Below the pieces are notes generated by a model. That model saw nothing but the letters and a program-made list of their open reading frames with translations. It did not search any database and was not told the origin of the DNA. Below, piece after piece: positions 16,979 through 25,585 of a stretch of 64,000 nucleotides of DNA (its first letter is position 1; every line of letters starts with the position of its first letter). A program made the translations under genes and the position numbers. The stretch is from an uncultured Paracoccaceae bacterium (GTDB lineage Bacteria; Pseudomonadota; Alphaproteobacteria; Rhodobacterales; Rhodobacteraceae). The DNA is taken from NCBI GenBank assembly GCA_937138255.1, contig CAKZOU010000066.1, positions 35,860 to 99,859 of the forward strand, written 5' to 3'.

Positions 16979-19047
16979 GACAGCTTCTCCACGTCGATGC
17001 AGCCGTCGGCGCGGCCGGTGGCGGCATAGCCTGCCGGAATGATGATGGTGGTCTCCGCCTCGGTGACGATGGCGGGGCCGGTGACGCGCAGGCCATCCGA
17101 CAGCGCCGCCCGGGCGACGACAGGCGCCTCGACCACGGCGTTTTGCGAGGGGCTGAAGAGGCGGCGGCGGCCGTCCTGCATGGCGGGCGCGTGGCGGGCG
17201 GCGGCGGCGGTCAAGGTCACCTCGGCCTGCGGCGTGGTGGCGTTCACCGCCCAGACGGTGATCTCGATGGTCAGGCCCGCGACCGTCCGGCCAAAGAGGC
17301 TCGCGTATTCCGCCTCGAAGAGCGCCTTGAGGGTCCCGGCGGTGGGGTGGGCGGCCTCGTCTGCGGTCAGGGCCACGGGGATTTCCCAGCCCTGCCCGAC
17401 ATAGCGCATATAGAGCTTGTGATCGGCCAGAACGGTCGCGCCTAAGTCGCAATTGAGGACAAACCCACGCGCCTCGTCGCGCAAGGCGGCGAAGATGTCC
17501 CGCGCGGCAGCCTCATCGTAGCGATCAAGCCGCATATAGACGGATCGGGTCGCCTCGAAGGAATAGGGCGCGCGCAGGAAGCCGATGGCGCTGCCGACGC
17601 CCGCTCCGGGCGGGACGATCAGGCGGTTGATGCCAAGCTTTTCGCAAAGCCGCCCCGCGTGCAGAGGCGCCGCGCCGCCGAAGGCGATCATCGTGTAATC
17701 GGCAAGGTCTTCGCCGTTCTCGACCGCATGAACGCGGGCCGCGTTGGCCATGTTTTCATCGACCACTTCGCTGACGCCAAATGCGGCGGTGGTCACGTCG
17801 AAATCCTCGCGCGCGGCCACGAGGGCTTCGAGCGCTCCGGCCGAAAGCGCGGGATCAAGGGCAATCGAGCCGCCCGCGAAATTCGCGGGATCAAGGCGGC
17901 CGAGGATCAGATCGGCATCCGTCACCGCAGGCCGTTCGCCGCCGCGCATATAGCAGGCGGGGCCGGGTTCCGAGCCCGCGCTTTCCGGGCCCACACGGAT
18001 TTGCCCGAGGCTGTCGATATGGGCGAGCGATCCGCCGCCTGCGCCGATCTCGACCATGTCGATCACGGGGATGGAAATCGGCATCCCCGAGCCCTTCTTG
18101 AAGCGGTAGGAACGGGCGACCTCGAAGACCCGCGCCGTCTTGGGCGCGCCATCGCGGATCAGGCAAATCTTGGCGGTGGTGCCGCCCATGTCAAAGCTCA
18201 GGACGCGCGAAAGCCCGTGCCGCCGCGCCACATCGGCGGCATAGATTGCCCCGCCCGCAGGCCCGCTTTCGACAAGGCGCACGGGGAATTGCGCGGCATT
18301 CTCGAGGCTCATGATCCCGCCGCCCGAATGCATCAGGAAAATCGGGCAGGGCGCGCCAGCATCCGCCAGCCTGTCGCGCAGCCGGCCCAGATAAGCCTCC
18401 ATCATCGGTTTGACATAGGCATTGGCGCAGGTCGTGTTGAACCGCTCGTATTCCCGCATCTGCGGCGAGACATCGGAGGAAAGCGAAATGGAAACGCCGG
18501 GCATCGCCGCCTCAAGCCGGTCGCGCACCAGCCGCTCGTGGGCGGGGTTGAGATAGCTGTGCAGGAAACCAACGGCGATCGAGTCGAACCCGCGCAGCTT
18601 CTCGACCAGCGCGTCGATCTCCGCCCCGTCCAGTGCAATCAGGATATTGCCGCCGGCATCGACGCGCTCTTTCAACGTGAAGCGCCGGTCGCGCGGGATG
18701 AGGGGCAGGGGCAGGACGAGGTTCAAATCGTATTGCTCGAACCGGCTCTCGGTCCGCATCTCGATCACATCGCGGAAGCCCTCGGTCGTGATGAAAGCCG
18801 TCTTCGCCCCGCGCCGTTCGATCAAGGCGTTGGTGGCGAGCGTCGTGCCGTGGATCAATTGCCCGATGTCGGCCATGGCGATACCCGCCTTGGCGCAGAC
18901 CTGCCGGAGCCCGTCGATGATCGCGTCCTCGGGGGCGGAATAGGTCGTCAGAACCTTGGTGGAATAAGTCGCCTCGCCCACCTCGAGCACAACATCGGTG
19001 AAGGTGCCGCCGATATCGGCCCCGGCGCGGATCGTCTTGGATGCCAT
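16975..19047 (-). CDS. hyuA: Hydantoinase/oxoprolinase family protein, A subunit
   Basis: 690 residues. The N-terminal Hydant_A_N domain opens with GADIGGTFTDVVL (phosphate-binding loop of the actin-like ATPase fold), followed by HGTTLATNALIERRGAKTA, the central VRLVESGPAGGAI and SFDMGGTTAKICLI blocks and DMVEIGAGGGSLA. It is the ATP-using partner of HyuB. The ATG at 19047 is chosen because it has GGGAGAG upstream and homology starts there; the longer reading to 19248 is not supported. A LysR gene lies 76 bp upstream on the same strand and may control this operon. Confidence 0.9.
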   Translation of the reverse strand: MASKTIRAGADIGGTFTDVVLEVGEATYSTKVLTTYSAPEDAIIDGLRQVCAKAGIAMADIGQLIHGTTLATNALIERRGAKTAFITTEGFRDVIEMRTESRFEQYDLNLVLPLPLIPRDRRFTLKERVDAGGNILIALDGAEIDALVEKLRGFDSIAVGFLHSYLNPAHERLVRDRLEAAMPGVSISLSSDVSPQMREYERFNTTCANAYVKPMMEAYLGRLRDRLADAGAPCPIFLMHSGGGIMSLENAAQFPVRLVESGPAGGAIYAADVARRHGLSRVLSFDMGGTTAKICLIRDGAPKTARVFEVARSYRFKKGSGMPISIPVIDMVEIGAGGGSLAHIDSLGQIRVGPESAGSEPGPACYMRGGERPAVTDADLILGRLDPANFAGGSIALDPALSAGALEALVAAREDFDVTTAAFGVSEVVDENMANAARVHAVENGEDLADYTMIAFGGAAPLHAGRLCEKLGINRLIVPPGAGVGSAIGFLRAPYSFEATRSVYMRLDRYDEAAARDIFAALRDEARGFVLNCDLGATVLADHKLYMRYVGQGWEIPVALTADEAAHPTAGTLKALFEAEYASLFGRTVAGLTIEITVWAVNATTPQAEVTLTAAAARHAPAMQDGRRRLFSPSQNAVVEAPVVARAALSDGLRVTGPAIVTEAETTIIIPAGYAATGRADGCIDVEKLS

Positions 19048-19123
19048 GGGTCTCTCCCTGAATTCGGGGCGACTATAGCGGGGCGATTGAATAAGGAAAA
19101 ATCGCTTTCTTGTATCTATAAGA

Positions 19124-20020
19124 TCAAGGTTTGCGATCCTGTGGCGGCGACAGCCGCTGCGCGATTTTCGCGGCCTCGGCGACAAAGGGCGGCAGGGGAT
19201 CAAGGTCGCATCGGGCTTCGAAGTAGAGCGCATCGGGCCGCCAGCCATAGTCGACCCCGCGCAGTCTGTCTGCGCCGAGGTGCTCTTCGATCATCGGCCT
19301 TGGCAGGCAGGCGATGCCGAGCCCGTCGAGCGTCATTTGCAGGCAGACGGCGTTGTTGGTCGCGGGCACGATCCGAACCTTTGCGTTCGCGCTGCGGAAA
19401 TGATCATCCAACTGGCGATGGGGAACCGTGCCGCGCGGATGGGCGAGGATCGGGTGGTGTGAGAGATCGTCGGCCGAGGCCCTGCCGGACGGAAGCCCGA
19501 GCGCAGGAGAGGCAACCCACGCATAGGGCGCTTGCCCGAGTTGCGCGGAAAAGCGGGTCTTGCGATCAAAAGGCCCGCTCTGGAATGTCAGATCAAGATC
19601 ATGCGCGGCGAGGGCCTTGGAGAGATTGGCCGAGAGATCGACGGTCAGTTCGACGTCGATGTTGGGAAACCGCGCCCGCATCTCGATGAGGAACGGCGGG
19701 AGCCAGGTGTGGGCGACAAGCTCGCTGACGCCGAGCCGGAGGACGCCGCTATAGAGCGTATCGTCGTCGGCCGCCGCAACGAAGGCCTCGTTTGCGGCAA
19801 GGATCGCGCGGGCGGGGGCGAGAAGGCTCTGCCCGCGCGGGGTCAGGCGGACCGAGCCTGCATCGCGCTCCATCAGGCGAAAGCCGAGCTGTTCCTCAAG
19901 CTGGGCGATCCGGCCCGAGATGTTTGGCTGGGTCGTATTGAGCCGCTCCGCCGCGCGGCGAAAGGTGCCAAGGTCGGCGACCGCGACGAAGGCCTGAATA
20001 TGCTTGAGGTTGGGCGTCAT
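19124..20020 (-). CDS. LysR-family transcriptional regulator
   Basis: 298 residues. The N-terminal winged helix-turn-helix reads HIQAFVAVADLGTFRRAAERL then TTQPNISGRIAQLEEQLG, and the rest is a LysR substrate-binding domain with GLGIACLPRPM near the end. The ATG at 20020 fits homology. It sits between malG and hyuA on the same strand, separated from malG by a terminator, so it goes with the hyuA operon rather than the maltose genes. The effector is unknown. Confidence 0.88.
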   Translation of the reverse strand: MTPNLKHIQAFVAVADLGTFRRAAERLNTTQPNISGRIAQLEEQLGFRLMERDAGSVRLTPRGQSLLAPARAILAANEAFVAAADDDTLYSGVLRLGVSELVAHTWLPPFLIEMRARFPNIDVELTVDLSANLSKALAAHDLDLTFQSGPFDRKTRFSAQLGQAPYAWVASPALGLPSGRASADDLSHHPILAHPRGTVPHRQLDDHFRSANAKVRIVPATNNAVCLQMTLDGLGIACLPRPMIEEHLGADRLRGVDYGWRPDALYFEARCDLDPLPPFVAEAAKIAQRLSPPQDRKP

Positions 20021-20046
20021 GGCGCGAGAGTGGCGCGGTGCCCGGG

Positions 20047-20077
20047 AAAAGAAAAGGGCGGGCGGCTCGGGCCCGCC
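20047..20077 (-). terminator. Rho-independent terminator of the malEFG operon
   Basis: On the minus strand a stem GGCGGGC / GCCCGCC with a 7-nt loop is followed by TTTTCTTTT. It lies just after the malG stop codon (20083) and before LysR. Confidence 0.8.
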
Positions 20078-20082
20078 GCAAA

Positions 20083-20973
20083 TCATCCTTTGACCGCGCC
20101 ATCCCCGAGGCCCGAAACAAGGTATTTCTGGGCGATCAGGAAGACGATGGTAATCGGCACGCCCGAGAGGATCGCCGCGGCGGCGAAATCGCCCCAGAGA
20201 TATTTGAACTCGTTGAGATAGAGCCGCGATCCGACCGCCAGCGTCAGGTTATCCTCCGAGCGCAACAGAACACTCGCCACAGGATAATCGTTGATCGCGC
20301 CGATGAAGACGAGAACGAAGATCACCGCCATCATCGGCACGGCAAGCGGCAGGAACACAAGGCGGAAGGTCTGCCAAGGGGTCGCCCCGTCGATCGCCGC
20401 GGCCTTGTCGAGCGCGGTGTCGATCCCGTCGAAATAGCCCTTGAGCGTCCAGATATGCAGGACGACGCCCGACCAGTAGACCATCACCACCGATAGGTGG
20501 CTGTCGATCCCGAGGAATGGACTAACCTCGCCGAGCGAATCGAAAATAGCGTAGAGCGCGATGAGCGCGAGAGTCGTGGGAAACATCTGGATGATGAAAA
20601 GGCCATCCAGAAGCGCCGCCCGCCCGCGGAATTTGATGCGGCTGAAGGCATAGGCCGACACGGTCGAGATGACGAGAACGCCAAACCCCGCCATCAGCCC
20701 GAGCTTGATGGAATTCCACATCCACAGCATGACCGGATAGGGCGGCTCGATCACGGTTCCGTCGGGCCGGACGTAGTCAAGACCAAAGGCCAGATACCAA
20801 TGCTCCAGCGTGGGATTGCGCGGCAAGATATCGCCAATCGTAAAGTTGCCCTCGCGGAAGGAGATCGAAATCACCATCAGGAAAGGAAACATGATGAAGG
20901 CCAGAAAGACGATCAGGAACCCGTGGGCAAAGACCTTCTTGATCCTGAGGTCGCGGGGGCGTTCGACGATCAT
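20083..20973 (-). CDS. malG: Maltose/alpha-glucoside ABC transporter permease MalG
   Basis: 296 residues with six hydrophobic segments and the EAA loop typical of the family (LDKAAAIDGATPWQTFRLVFLPLAVP), which docks onto the MalK ATPase. Its ATG overlaps the malF stop as ATGA, so the two permeases are translationally coupled. It forms the inner-membrane channel with MalF. It is the last gene of aglA-malE-malF-malG and is followed by a strong terminator. Confidence 0.92.
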   Translation of the reverse strand: MIVERPRDLRIKKVFAHGFLIVFLAFIMFPFLMVISISFREGNFTIGDILPRNPTLEHWYLAFGLDYVRPDGTVIEPPYPVMLWMWNSIKLGLMAGFGVLVISTVSAYAFSRIKFRGRAALLDGLFIIQMFPTTLALIALYAIFDSLGEVSPFLGIDSHLSVVMVYWSGVVLHIWTLKGYFDGIDTALDKAAAIDGATPWQTFRLVFLPLAVPMMAVIFVLVFIGAINDYPVASVLLRSEDNLTLAVGSRLYLNEFKYLWGDFAAAAILSGVPITIVFLIAQKYLVSGLGDGAVKG

Positions 20974-22505
20974 CGCGCGTTCCTCTTTTGGGTGCCGCGC
21001 CGCATGGCGACGAAGTTGACGTAAGAGATCACCGACACCAGCACAAAGATCAGAAGAGTGATCGCGCCGGCGAGGCCAAACTCGGTCGAAGAGAAGCCAA
21101 AGGCGATGCGATAGGTGAAGGAGGCAAGAATATCGGTCTGGCCGGCAGGGACTGTCGTGCCGACGATATCGGGCAGGCCGCGCGTCAGGAGTAGCACCAG
21201 AACCATGTTGTTGAAGTTGAACGCAAAGCTCGCGATGAGAAGTGGCATGAACGGCGGCAGGATCTGCGGCAGGGTAATCTTGAAAAACACCCGCGAGGCA
21301 GAGGCGCCTTCAAGCGCGGCGGCCTTTTTGTGATCCTGCGGCACACCTTGCAGAAAGCCCATCGCCAGAAGCATCATGTAGGGATAACCGAGCCATGTAT
21401 TGACGATCAGGATCATAGTCCGCGCAAGGTTGGCGTCGGTGAACCATTCGGGTCTGACGCCAAATAGCGCCTCTAGGATCAGGTTTATCTCACCGAAATT
21501 CTGATTGAACAGGCCACGGAAGACGAGGATCGAGATGAACGACGGCACCGCATAGGGCAGGATCAGAAGGATCCGGTAGATCGCCTTTCCGCGCAGATGT
21601 TCCCATTGGAGAACGACGCCCAGCGCCAGCCCCACCGTAAATGTCAGAGCCACCGAGGCGGTCGCGAAAACCACCGTCCAGATGAAAATGCCGATCATCG
21701 GCTCGCGGATGCCGGCGTTGTTGAAGATGCGGTCGAAATTGTCCCAGCCGATATTGACGTGCCAGCCCGGAGCGATCTTTTCGCCGTGGTCGGCAAAGTA
21801 GAAGCCTTGAGTGTGGTCCGGCGTAAGGACGACGCCATCGGCGATGCGTTCCAGCCGTCCCCCTTCTATCTCGCGATAGTCCGGCATCAGGCTGGCAAAG
21901 GTTCGCAGGCCCGAGTTCTGTAGGGCGATCCCGTCGGGGGTATGCAAAGTCAGCGCCTGAAGACCCGAACGCAGCTTGATAGCGTCTTTGGCCGCCAAAA
22001 GTGCCGGTGGTTCGGTTGCAGGCTCGACCTCGGCCTCCTCGATATCACCCGACAATGTTACCGGCCCCGAAAGAAGGCTCGAATCGGGAAGCCAGATCTG
22101 AAAGCGCCCATCGCCCAAATCTGCCACGGCAAAGGCCTGTTCCGTCGATTTGTCGACCGAACCACGCGACATCAGAACCGATTTGGCGCGTTCAAAGGTC
22201 AGAAGGTTGAACGAGGAATAATTGGTGAATCCGATCCAGATCGTATAGCCGATCGGCAGCGCCACGAAGAGCATGACGGCGGCCACACCCGGAAAGATGA
22301 AGCGCGCGTTGTAGTATTTCTGACGGCTGTAGATCAGCCCGAACAGAACTCCGACCGTCAAAAGCGCGACTGCAAACAGCGGCTGGGCGATCAGATAAAG
22401 GTGAAAGGCGGCATACAGCAGGCCGAGCGTCACAAGCGCGACGATAGCCAGCCGCAAGTATTGCGGCTGCTCGGTCTGGGGAATGGCGTCTGCGGGTGCA
22501 CTCAT
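20970..22505 (-). CDS. malF: Maltose/alpha-glucoside ABC transporter permease MalF
   Basis: 511 residues, the long MalF form, with extra N-terminal TM segments and a large periplasmic loop (about residues 110-250) like the E. coli P2 loop that contacts the binding protein. The permease EAA motif reads KKAAALEGASASRVFFKITLP. Length and loop separate it from short 300-residue sugar permeases and support maltose-type uptake. The start at 22505 has a GAGG box. A perfect hairpin separates it from malE. Confidence 0.92.
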   Translation of the reverse strand: MSAPADAIPQTEQPQYLRLAIVALVTLGLLYAAFHLYLIAQPLFAVALLTVGVLFGLIYSRQKYYNARFIFPGVAAVMLFVALPIGYTIWIGFTNYSSFNLLTFERAKSVLMSRGSVDKSTEQAFAVADLGDGRFQIWLPDSSLLSGPVTLSGDIEEAEVEPATEPPALLAAKDAIKLRSGLQALTLHTPDGIALQNSGLRTFASLMPDYREIEGGRLERIADGVVLTPDHTQGFYFADHGEKIAPGWHVNIGWDNFDRIFNNAGIREPMIGIFIWTVVFATASVALTFTVGLALGVVLQWEHLRGKAIYRILLILPYAVPSFISILVFRGLFNQNFGEINLILEALFGVRPEWFTDANLARTMILIVNTWLGYPYMMLLAMGFLQGVPQDHKKAAALEGASASRVFFKITLPQILPPFMPLLIASFAFNFNNMVLVLLLTRGLPDIVGTTVPAGQTDILASFTYRIAFGFSSTEFGLAGAITLLIFVLVSVISYVNFVAMRRGTQKRNAR

Positions 22506-22526
22506 CGTGACCTCGTATGTTGGATC

Positions 22527-22550
22527 GGGCGGCGGATCGCTCCGCCGCCC
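22527..22550 (-). other. Intercistronic hairpin between malE and malF
   Basis: A perfect 10-bp stem GGGCGGCGGA with a GCGA (GNRA) tetraloop in the minus-strand transcript, located after the malE stop and before the malF ribosome-binding site. There is no U-tract. Its position matches that of the RNA-stabilising repeats between malE and malF in E. coli, where they allow more binding protein than permease. That function here is inference. Confidence 0.7.
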
Positions 22551-22568
22551 TAAGGATGTCAGGCGGGA

Positions 22569-23735
22569 TTATTCGCCGAGGATACGCTTGGCGGCGTCGT
22601 TCAGAGCCTCTTCCGGCGACTGGACAGCAGTGGTGATGTTCGTCAGAGCCGGGCCCATCGCGCCCCAGAACGCACCCATTTCCGGGTTCGACGGCATCGG
22701 GATGCCGTTGGCGGCGTTGGCGATGGTCGCCTTCACGAGCGGATCTTCCTGGGCCTGACCGGCCGAGATATCAGCCAGAGCGCCGAGGTTGCCGTTGGCA
22801 TTCCAGTGGGCGAGGCCCTCGTCGGTCAGGATGTAGTTCTCGAGAAGCTCGATCACGAGATCCTTGTTCGGGGTCGCGGCGTTGACCGCGAAGGCCGGCA
22901 CGCCGAGGAACGGCGGAGAGACCTGACCGTTGACGGTCGGCAGCGGGGCAACACCGATATTGATGCCGGCGCCCTTGTAGCCGGCCCACGACCACGGCCC
23001 GTTGATGACCATCGCGGTCTCGCCCTTGGCCATCGCGCCGTCCATGACGCCATAATCGACGCCAGCCGGCATCACGCCATCGTCAAAGAGCGACTTGAGC
23101 ACATTGGCACCCATCATCGCGCCGTCGTTGTTCACGCCGGTGTTCTTGCCGTCAAACACGCCGTCGACCTTCTGGAAGGCAAAGCCGCCATTGGCCATCA
23201 GCATCGGCATGGTGAAGTAGGTGTTGTTATAGTCCCAAAGGATCGCGCGGACGCCTTCCGGCATGGCGAGGTCCTTGATTTCTTCGAAGGTTGCCGGCGG
23301 GGTGTCGATCAGGTCTTTGTTGTAGACAAGGCCGATGGCCTCGACGTTGACCGGATAGCCCCAGACCTTGCCGCCGAAGGAAACCGCGTCCCAGGCCGAG
23401 GCGAGGATGCCGTCGGTCATTTCCTGCGAGGGATCGACCGGCTGGATCAGGCCGCCAGCGGCCCATTCGCCAAAGCGGTCATGCGCCCAAAGAACGATAT
23501 CGGGGCCGTCGCCGGTGGCAGCGGCTTGCTGGAATTTGTCGGTCAGCGGGTCAGCGACCTCGACCACAACTTCCACGCCGAGATCGGCAGTGAATTGCGC
23601 GACGACTTCCTGAAGAAGCGCATCGCCTTTGTCGCCGCCCATCCAGATCAACAGCTTGCCCTCTTCGAGGGCGAGAGCCGGCGACGCGGTGGTCAGCAGA
23701 AGAGCCGCTAGGCCCAGTTTCTTGGTCAGTTTCAT
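22569..23735 (-). CDS. malE: Maltose/alpha-glucoside ABC transporter substrate-binding protein MalE
   Basis: 388 residues with a clear Sec signal peptide (MKLTKKLGLAALLLTTASPALA) cleaved before LEEGKL. The mature protein is a family 1 solute-binding protein: LLIWMGGDKGDALLQEVVAQF, GPDIVLWAHDRFGEWA, the Trp-rich sugar contacts and AMVINGPWSWAGYK. It captures maltodextrin or alpha-glucosides in the periplasm and passes them to MalFG. A GGGAGG box precedes the start. It lies directly after the alpha-glucosidase gene. Confidence 0.93.
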   Translation of the reverse strand: MKLTKKLGLAALLLTTASPALALEEGKLLIWMGGDKGDALLQEVVAQFTADLGVEVVVEVADPLTDKFQQAAATGDGPDIVLWAHDRFGEWAAGGLIQPVDPSQEMTDGILASAWDAVSFGGKVWGYPVNVEAIGLVYNKDLIDTPPATFEEIKDLAMPEGVRAILWDYNNTYFTMPMLMANGGFAFQKVDGVFDGKNTGVNNDGAMMGANVLKSLFDDGVMPAGVDYGVMDGAMAKGETAMVINGPWSWAGYKGAGINIGVAPLPTVNGQVSPPFLGVPAFAVNAATPNKDLVIELLENYILTDEGLAHWNANGNLGALADISAGQAQEDPLVKATIANAANGIPMPSNPEMGAFWGAMGPALTNITTAVQSPEEALNDAAKRILGE

Positions 23736-23769
23736 GGTGTCCTCCCTTGGGTGCCATGGTGCCCCGGCA

Positions 23770-25401
23770 TTAGGCCAGAGCGGTTACCTTTGAAGGCGCA
23801 AAATTCACCGCGCCTTCCTCTTCCAAATAGATAAAGCCGTTCGGAGGCAGCTCGAGCTTGCCTCCGGCCAGATGTGCGGCCATCGGACCGACAGCTTGGG
23901 CCTTGCCCTCGACTGACAGGCCAATGGCCCGATCCGACAGGTTGAAAACCCCTGTCAGAACCTTTCCTCCATAGCTGCGCCGGATCGCCAGAAGCGGTTC
24001 GGGCAGGACGGGGAACTCGGTCGCGCCGAGCCGAAGCTCGTCGCGCGATGTGCGGAAGGAAAGCGTGGCGCGATAGGCGTTCAGAACGCTCGCGGCATCT
24101 GCCTCTTGAAGATCGACCGCGCGTGCGGCCTGCGGCGCCTTGACCGGCAACCACGGCGCGCCGGTGGTAAAGCCCGCGTGGTGGGCGTGGGCCTCCCAGA
24201 CCATCGGAGTCCGGCAACCGTCGCGGCCTTTGTGATCGGGCCAGAAATCAATATAGCCAAGATCGGTCAGCTCATGGAATTCGATGTCGGTCTCGGTCTG
24301 GCCGAGTTCCTCGCCCTGATAGATGCCCAAGGTGCCGGGGAAGCTGCACAGAAGCGCGATCGACTGGCGCGCCACCGCATCCACATCGCCGCCCGGCCTG
24401 GTCCAGCGCGTCGCATGGCGGCGCACATCGTGGTTGGAGAACGACCAGCAGGGCCAGCCGTCAGGTGCTTTCTTGAGGAAGTTGGTGATCCGCGTGCGGA
24501 AATGTTCGGCCGTATGGGCATCCCCCAGAAACTCGAAGGAATAGGCCATGTGCAGCCGGTCATCGCCCGAGGTGTACTCGGCCATCACCTCGATCGGCCG
24601 GATCGATTCGCCCACCTCGCCGACCAGCATCCGCGCGTCATACTCGTCGGTCAGCGCGCGGATGCGGCGCAGGACGGCGATGTTTTCAGGCTGGGTCTTG
24701 GAATAGACGTGATCCTGCGCCTCGTAAGGATTGCCGGGAAACTCGATCCAGCCCGAGGGCGGGTTGTCGCGCAAGAGCTTGTCGTGGACATAGAAATTCA
24801 CGGTATCGAGGCGGAAGCCATCAACGCCGCGCTCCAGCCAGAAGCGCATCGTTTCCAGAAGCGCATCGACGACATCGGGGTTGTGAAAGTTGAGGTCGGG
24901 CTGCTCGGTCAGGAAGTTGTGGAGGTAATACTGCCGGCGCCGCGCCTCGAACATCCAGGCCGACCCGCCAAACACCGATGGCCAGTTGTTGGGAGGCGTG
25001 CCATCGGGTTGGGGATCGGCCCAGACGTACCAGTCGGCCTTGGGGCTGGTCTTGCTCTGGCGGCTTTCCTGAAACCAGGGGTGCTGATCGCTGGTGTGGC
25101 TGATCACCTGGTCGATGATGACCTTGAGGCCCAGCGCGTGCGCCCGCGCGACCAGCGCATCAAAGTCCGCGAGCGTGCCGAAGACAGGATTGACGCCGGT
25201 GTAATCCGAGACGTCATAACCCATGTCCTTGTCGGGCGAGGTAAAGAACGGCGAGAGCCAGATCGCATCGACGCCGAGAGAGGCAACGTGACCCAAGCGG
25301 CGAGTGATGCCCGGCAGATCGCCGATCCCGTCGCCGTTGTCGTCCTGAAACGAGCGCGGATAGATCTGGTAGATCACCGCATCCCGCCACCATTCCCGCA
25401 T
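23770..25401 (-). CDS. aglA: Alpha-glucosidase, GH13 family
   Basis: 543 residues. The (beta/alpha)8 catalytic domain starts WWRDAVIYQIYPRSF. Catalytic residues are Asp199 (GFRLD), Glu262 (LVGEVGE) and the transition-state Asp325 (FSNHD), and the Asp97 block IDQVISHTS has Ser in place of the usual Asn, as in AglA enzymes. No signal peptide is seen, so it acts in the cytoplasm on imported maltose-like sugars. The start at 25401 is set by homology. It is the first gene of the aglA-malEFG operon. Confidence 0.93.
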   Translation of the reverse strand: MREWWRDAVIYQIYPRSFQDDNGDGIGDLPGITRRLGHVASLGVDAIWLSPFFTSPDKDMGYDVSDYTGVNPVFGTLADFDALVARAHALGLKVIIDQVISHTSDQHPWFQESRQSKTSPKADWYVWADPQPDGTPPNNWPSVFGGSAWMFEARRRQYYLHNFLTEQPDLNFHNPDVVDALLETMRFWLERGVDGFRLDTVNFYVHDKLLRDNPPSGWIEFPGNPYEAQDHVYSKTQPENIAVLRRIRALTDEYDARMLVGEVGESIRPIEVMAEYTSGDDRLHMAYSFEFLGDAHTAEHFRTRITNFLKKAPDGWPCWSFSNHDVRRHATRWTRPGGDVDAVARQSIALLCSFPGTLGIYQGEELGQTETDIEFHELTDLGYIDFWPDHKGRDGCRTPMVWEAHAHHAGFTTGAPWLPVKAPQAARAVDLQEADAASVLNAYRATLSFRTSRDELRLGATEFPVLPEPLLAIRRSYGGKVLTGVFNLSDRAIGLSVEGKAQAVGPMAAHLAGGKLELPPNGFIYLEEEGAVNFAPSKVTALA

Positions 25402-25474
25402 TGCCACATCCCCGATTCGCCGCTGGTGCGGCTCTTGATTCGGGGCCAAGGCTAACAATATTTCCGAAAAACTC

Positions 25475-25484
25475 AAAACGTTTT
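25475..25484. promoter_or_regulatory. Candidate LacI-type operator for aglA-malEFG
   Basis: Perfect palindrome AAAACGTTTT with the central CG that LacI-family regulators usually contact. It lies 74 bp upstream of the aglA start in the gap shared with the LacI-type gene. A second related site is at 25565. Confidence 0.55.
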
Positions 25485-25564
25485 AAATACCGATATATTT
25501 CGCATATGCAGCATTTTCACTTTTTATTGTCATGTCGGTTTCGAATCGCTAGGTTCAGTTTCTG

Positions 25565-25573
25565 AAACGGTTT
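25565..25573. promoter_or_regulatory. Candidate LacI-type operator next to the regulator gene
   Basis: AAAC-G-GTTT inverted repeat, 12 bp before the ATG of the LacI-type gene. It resembles the AAAACGTTTT site at 25475. Its position suggests autoregulation of the regulator-malK unit. Confidence 0.5.
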
Positions 25574-25585
25574 GAATGGCGGCGA

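Noticed and set aside
14130..19047. A complete creatinine or N-methylhydantoin breakdown pathway
   Set aside because: No N-carbamoylsarcosine amidase or creatininase gene is present, so only a general hydantoinase-type role can be supported.
17659..19689. 676-codon plus-strand open frame opposite hyuA and LysR
   Set aside because: Antisense shadow; no motif, and it crosses two real genes.
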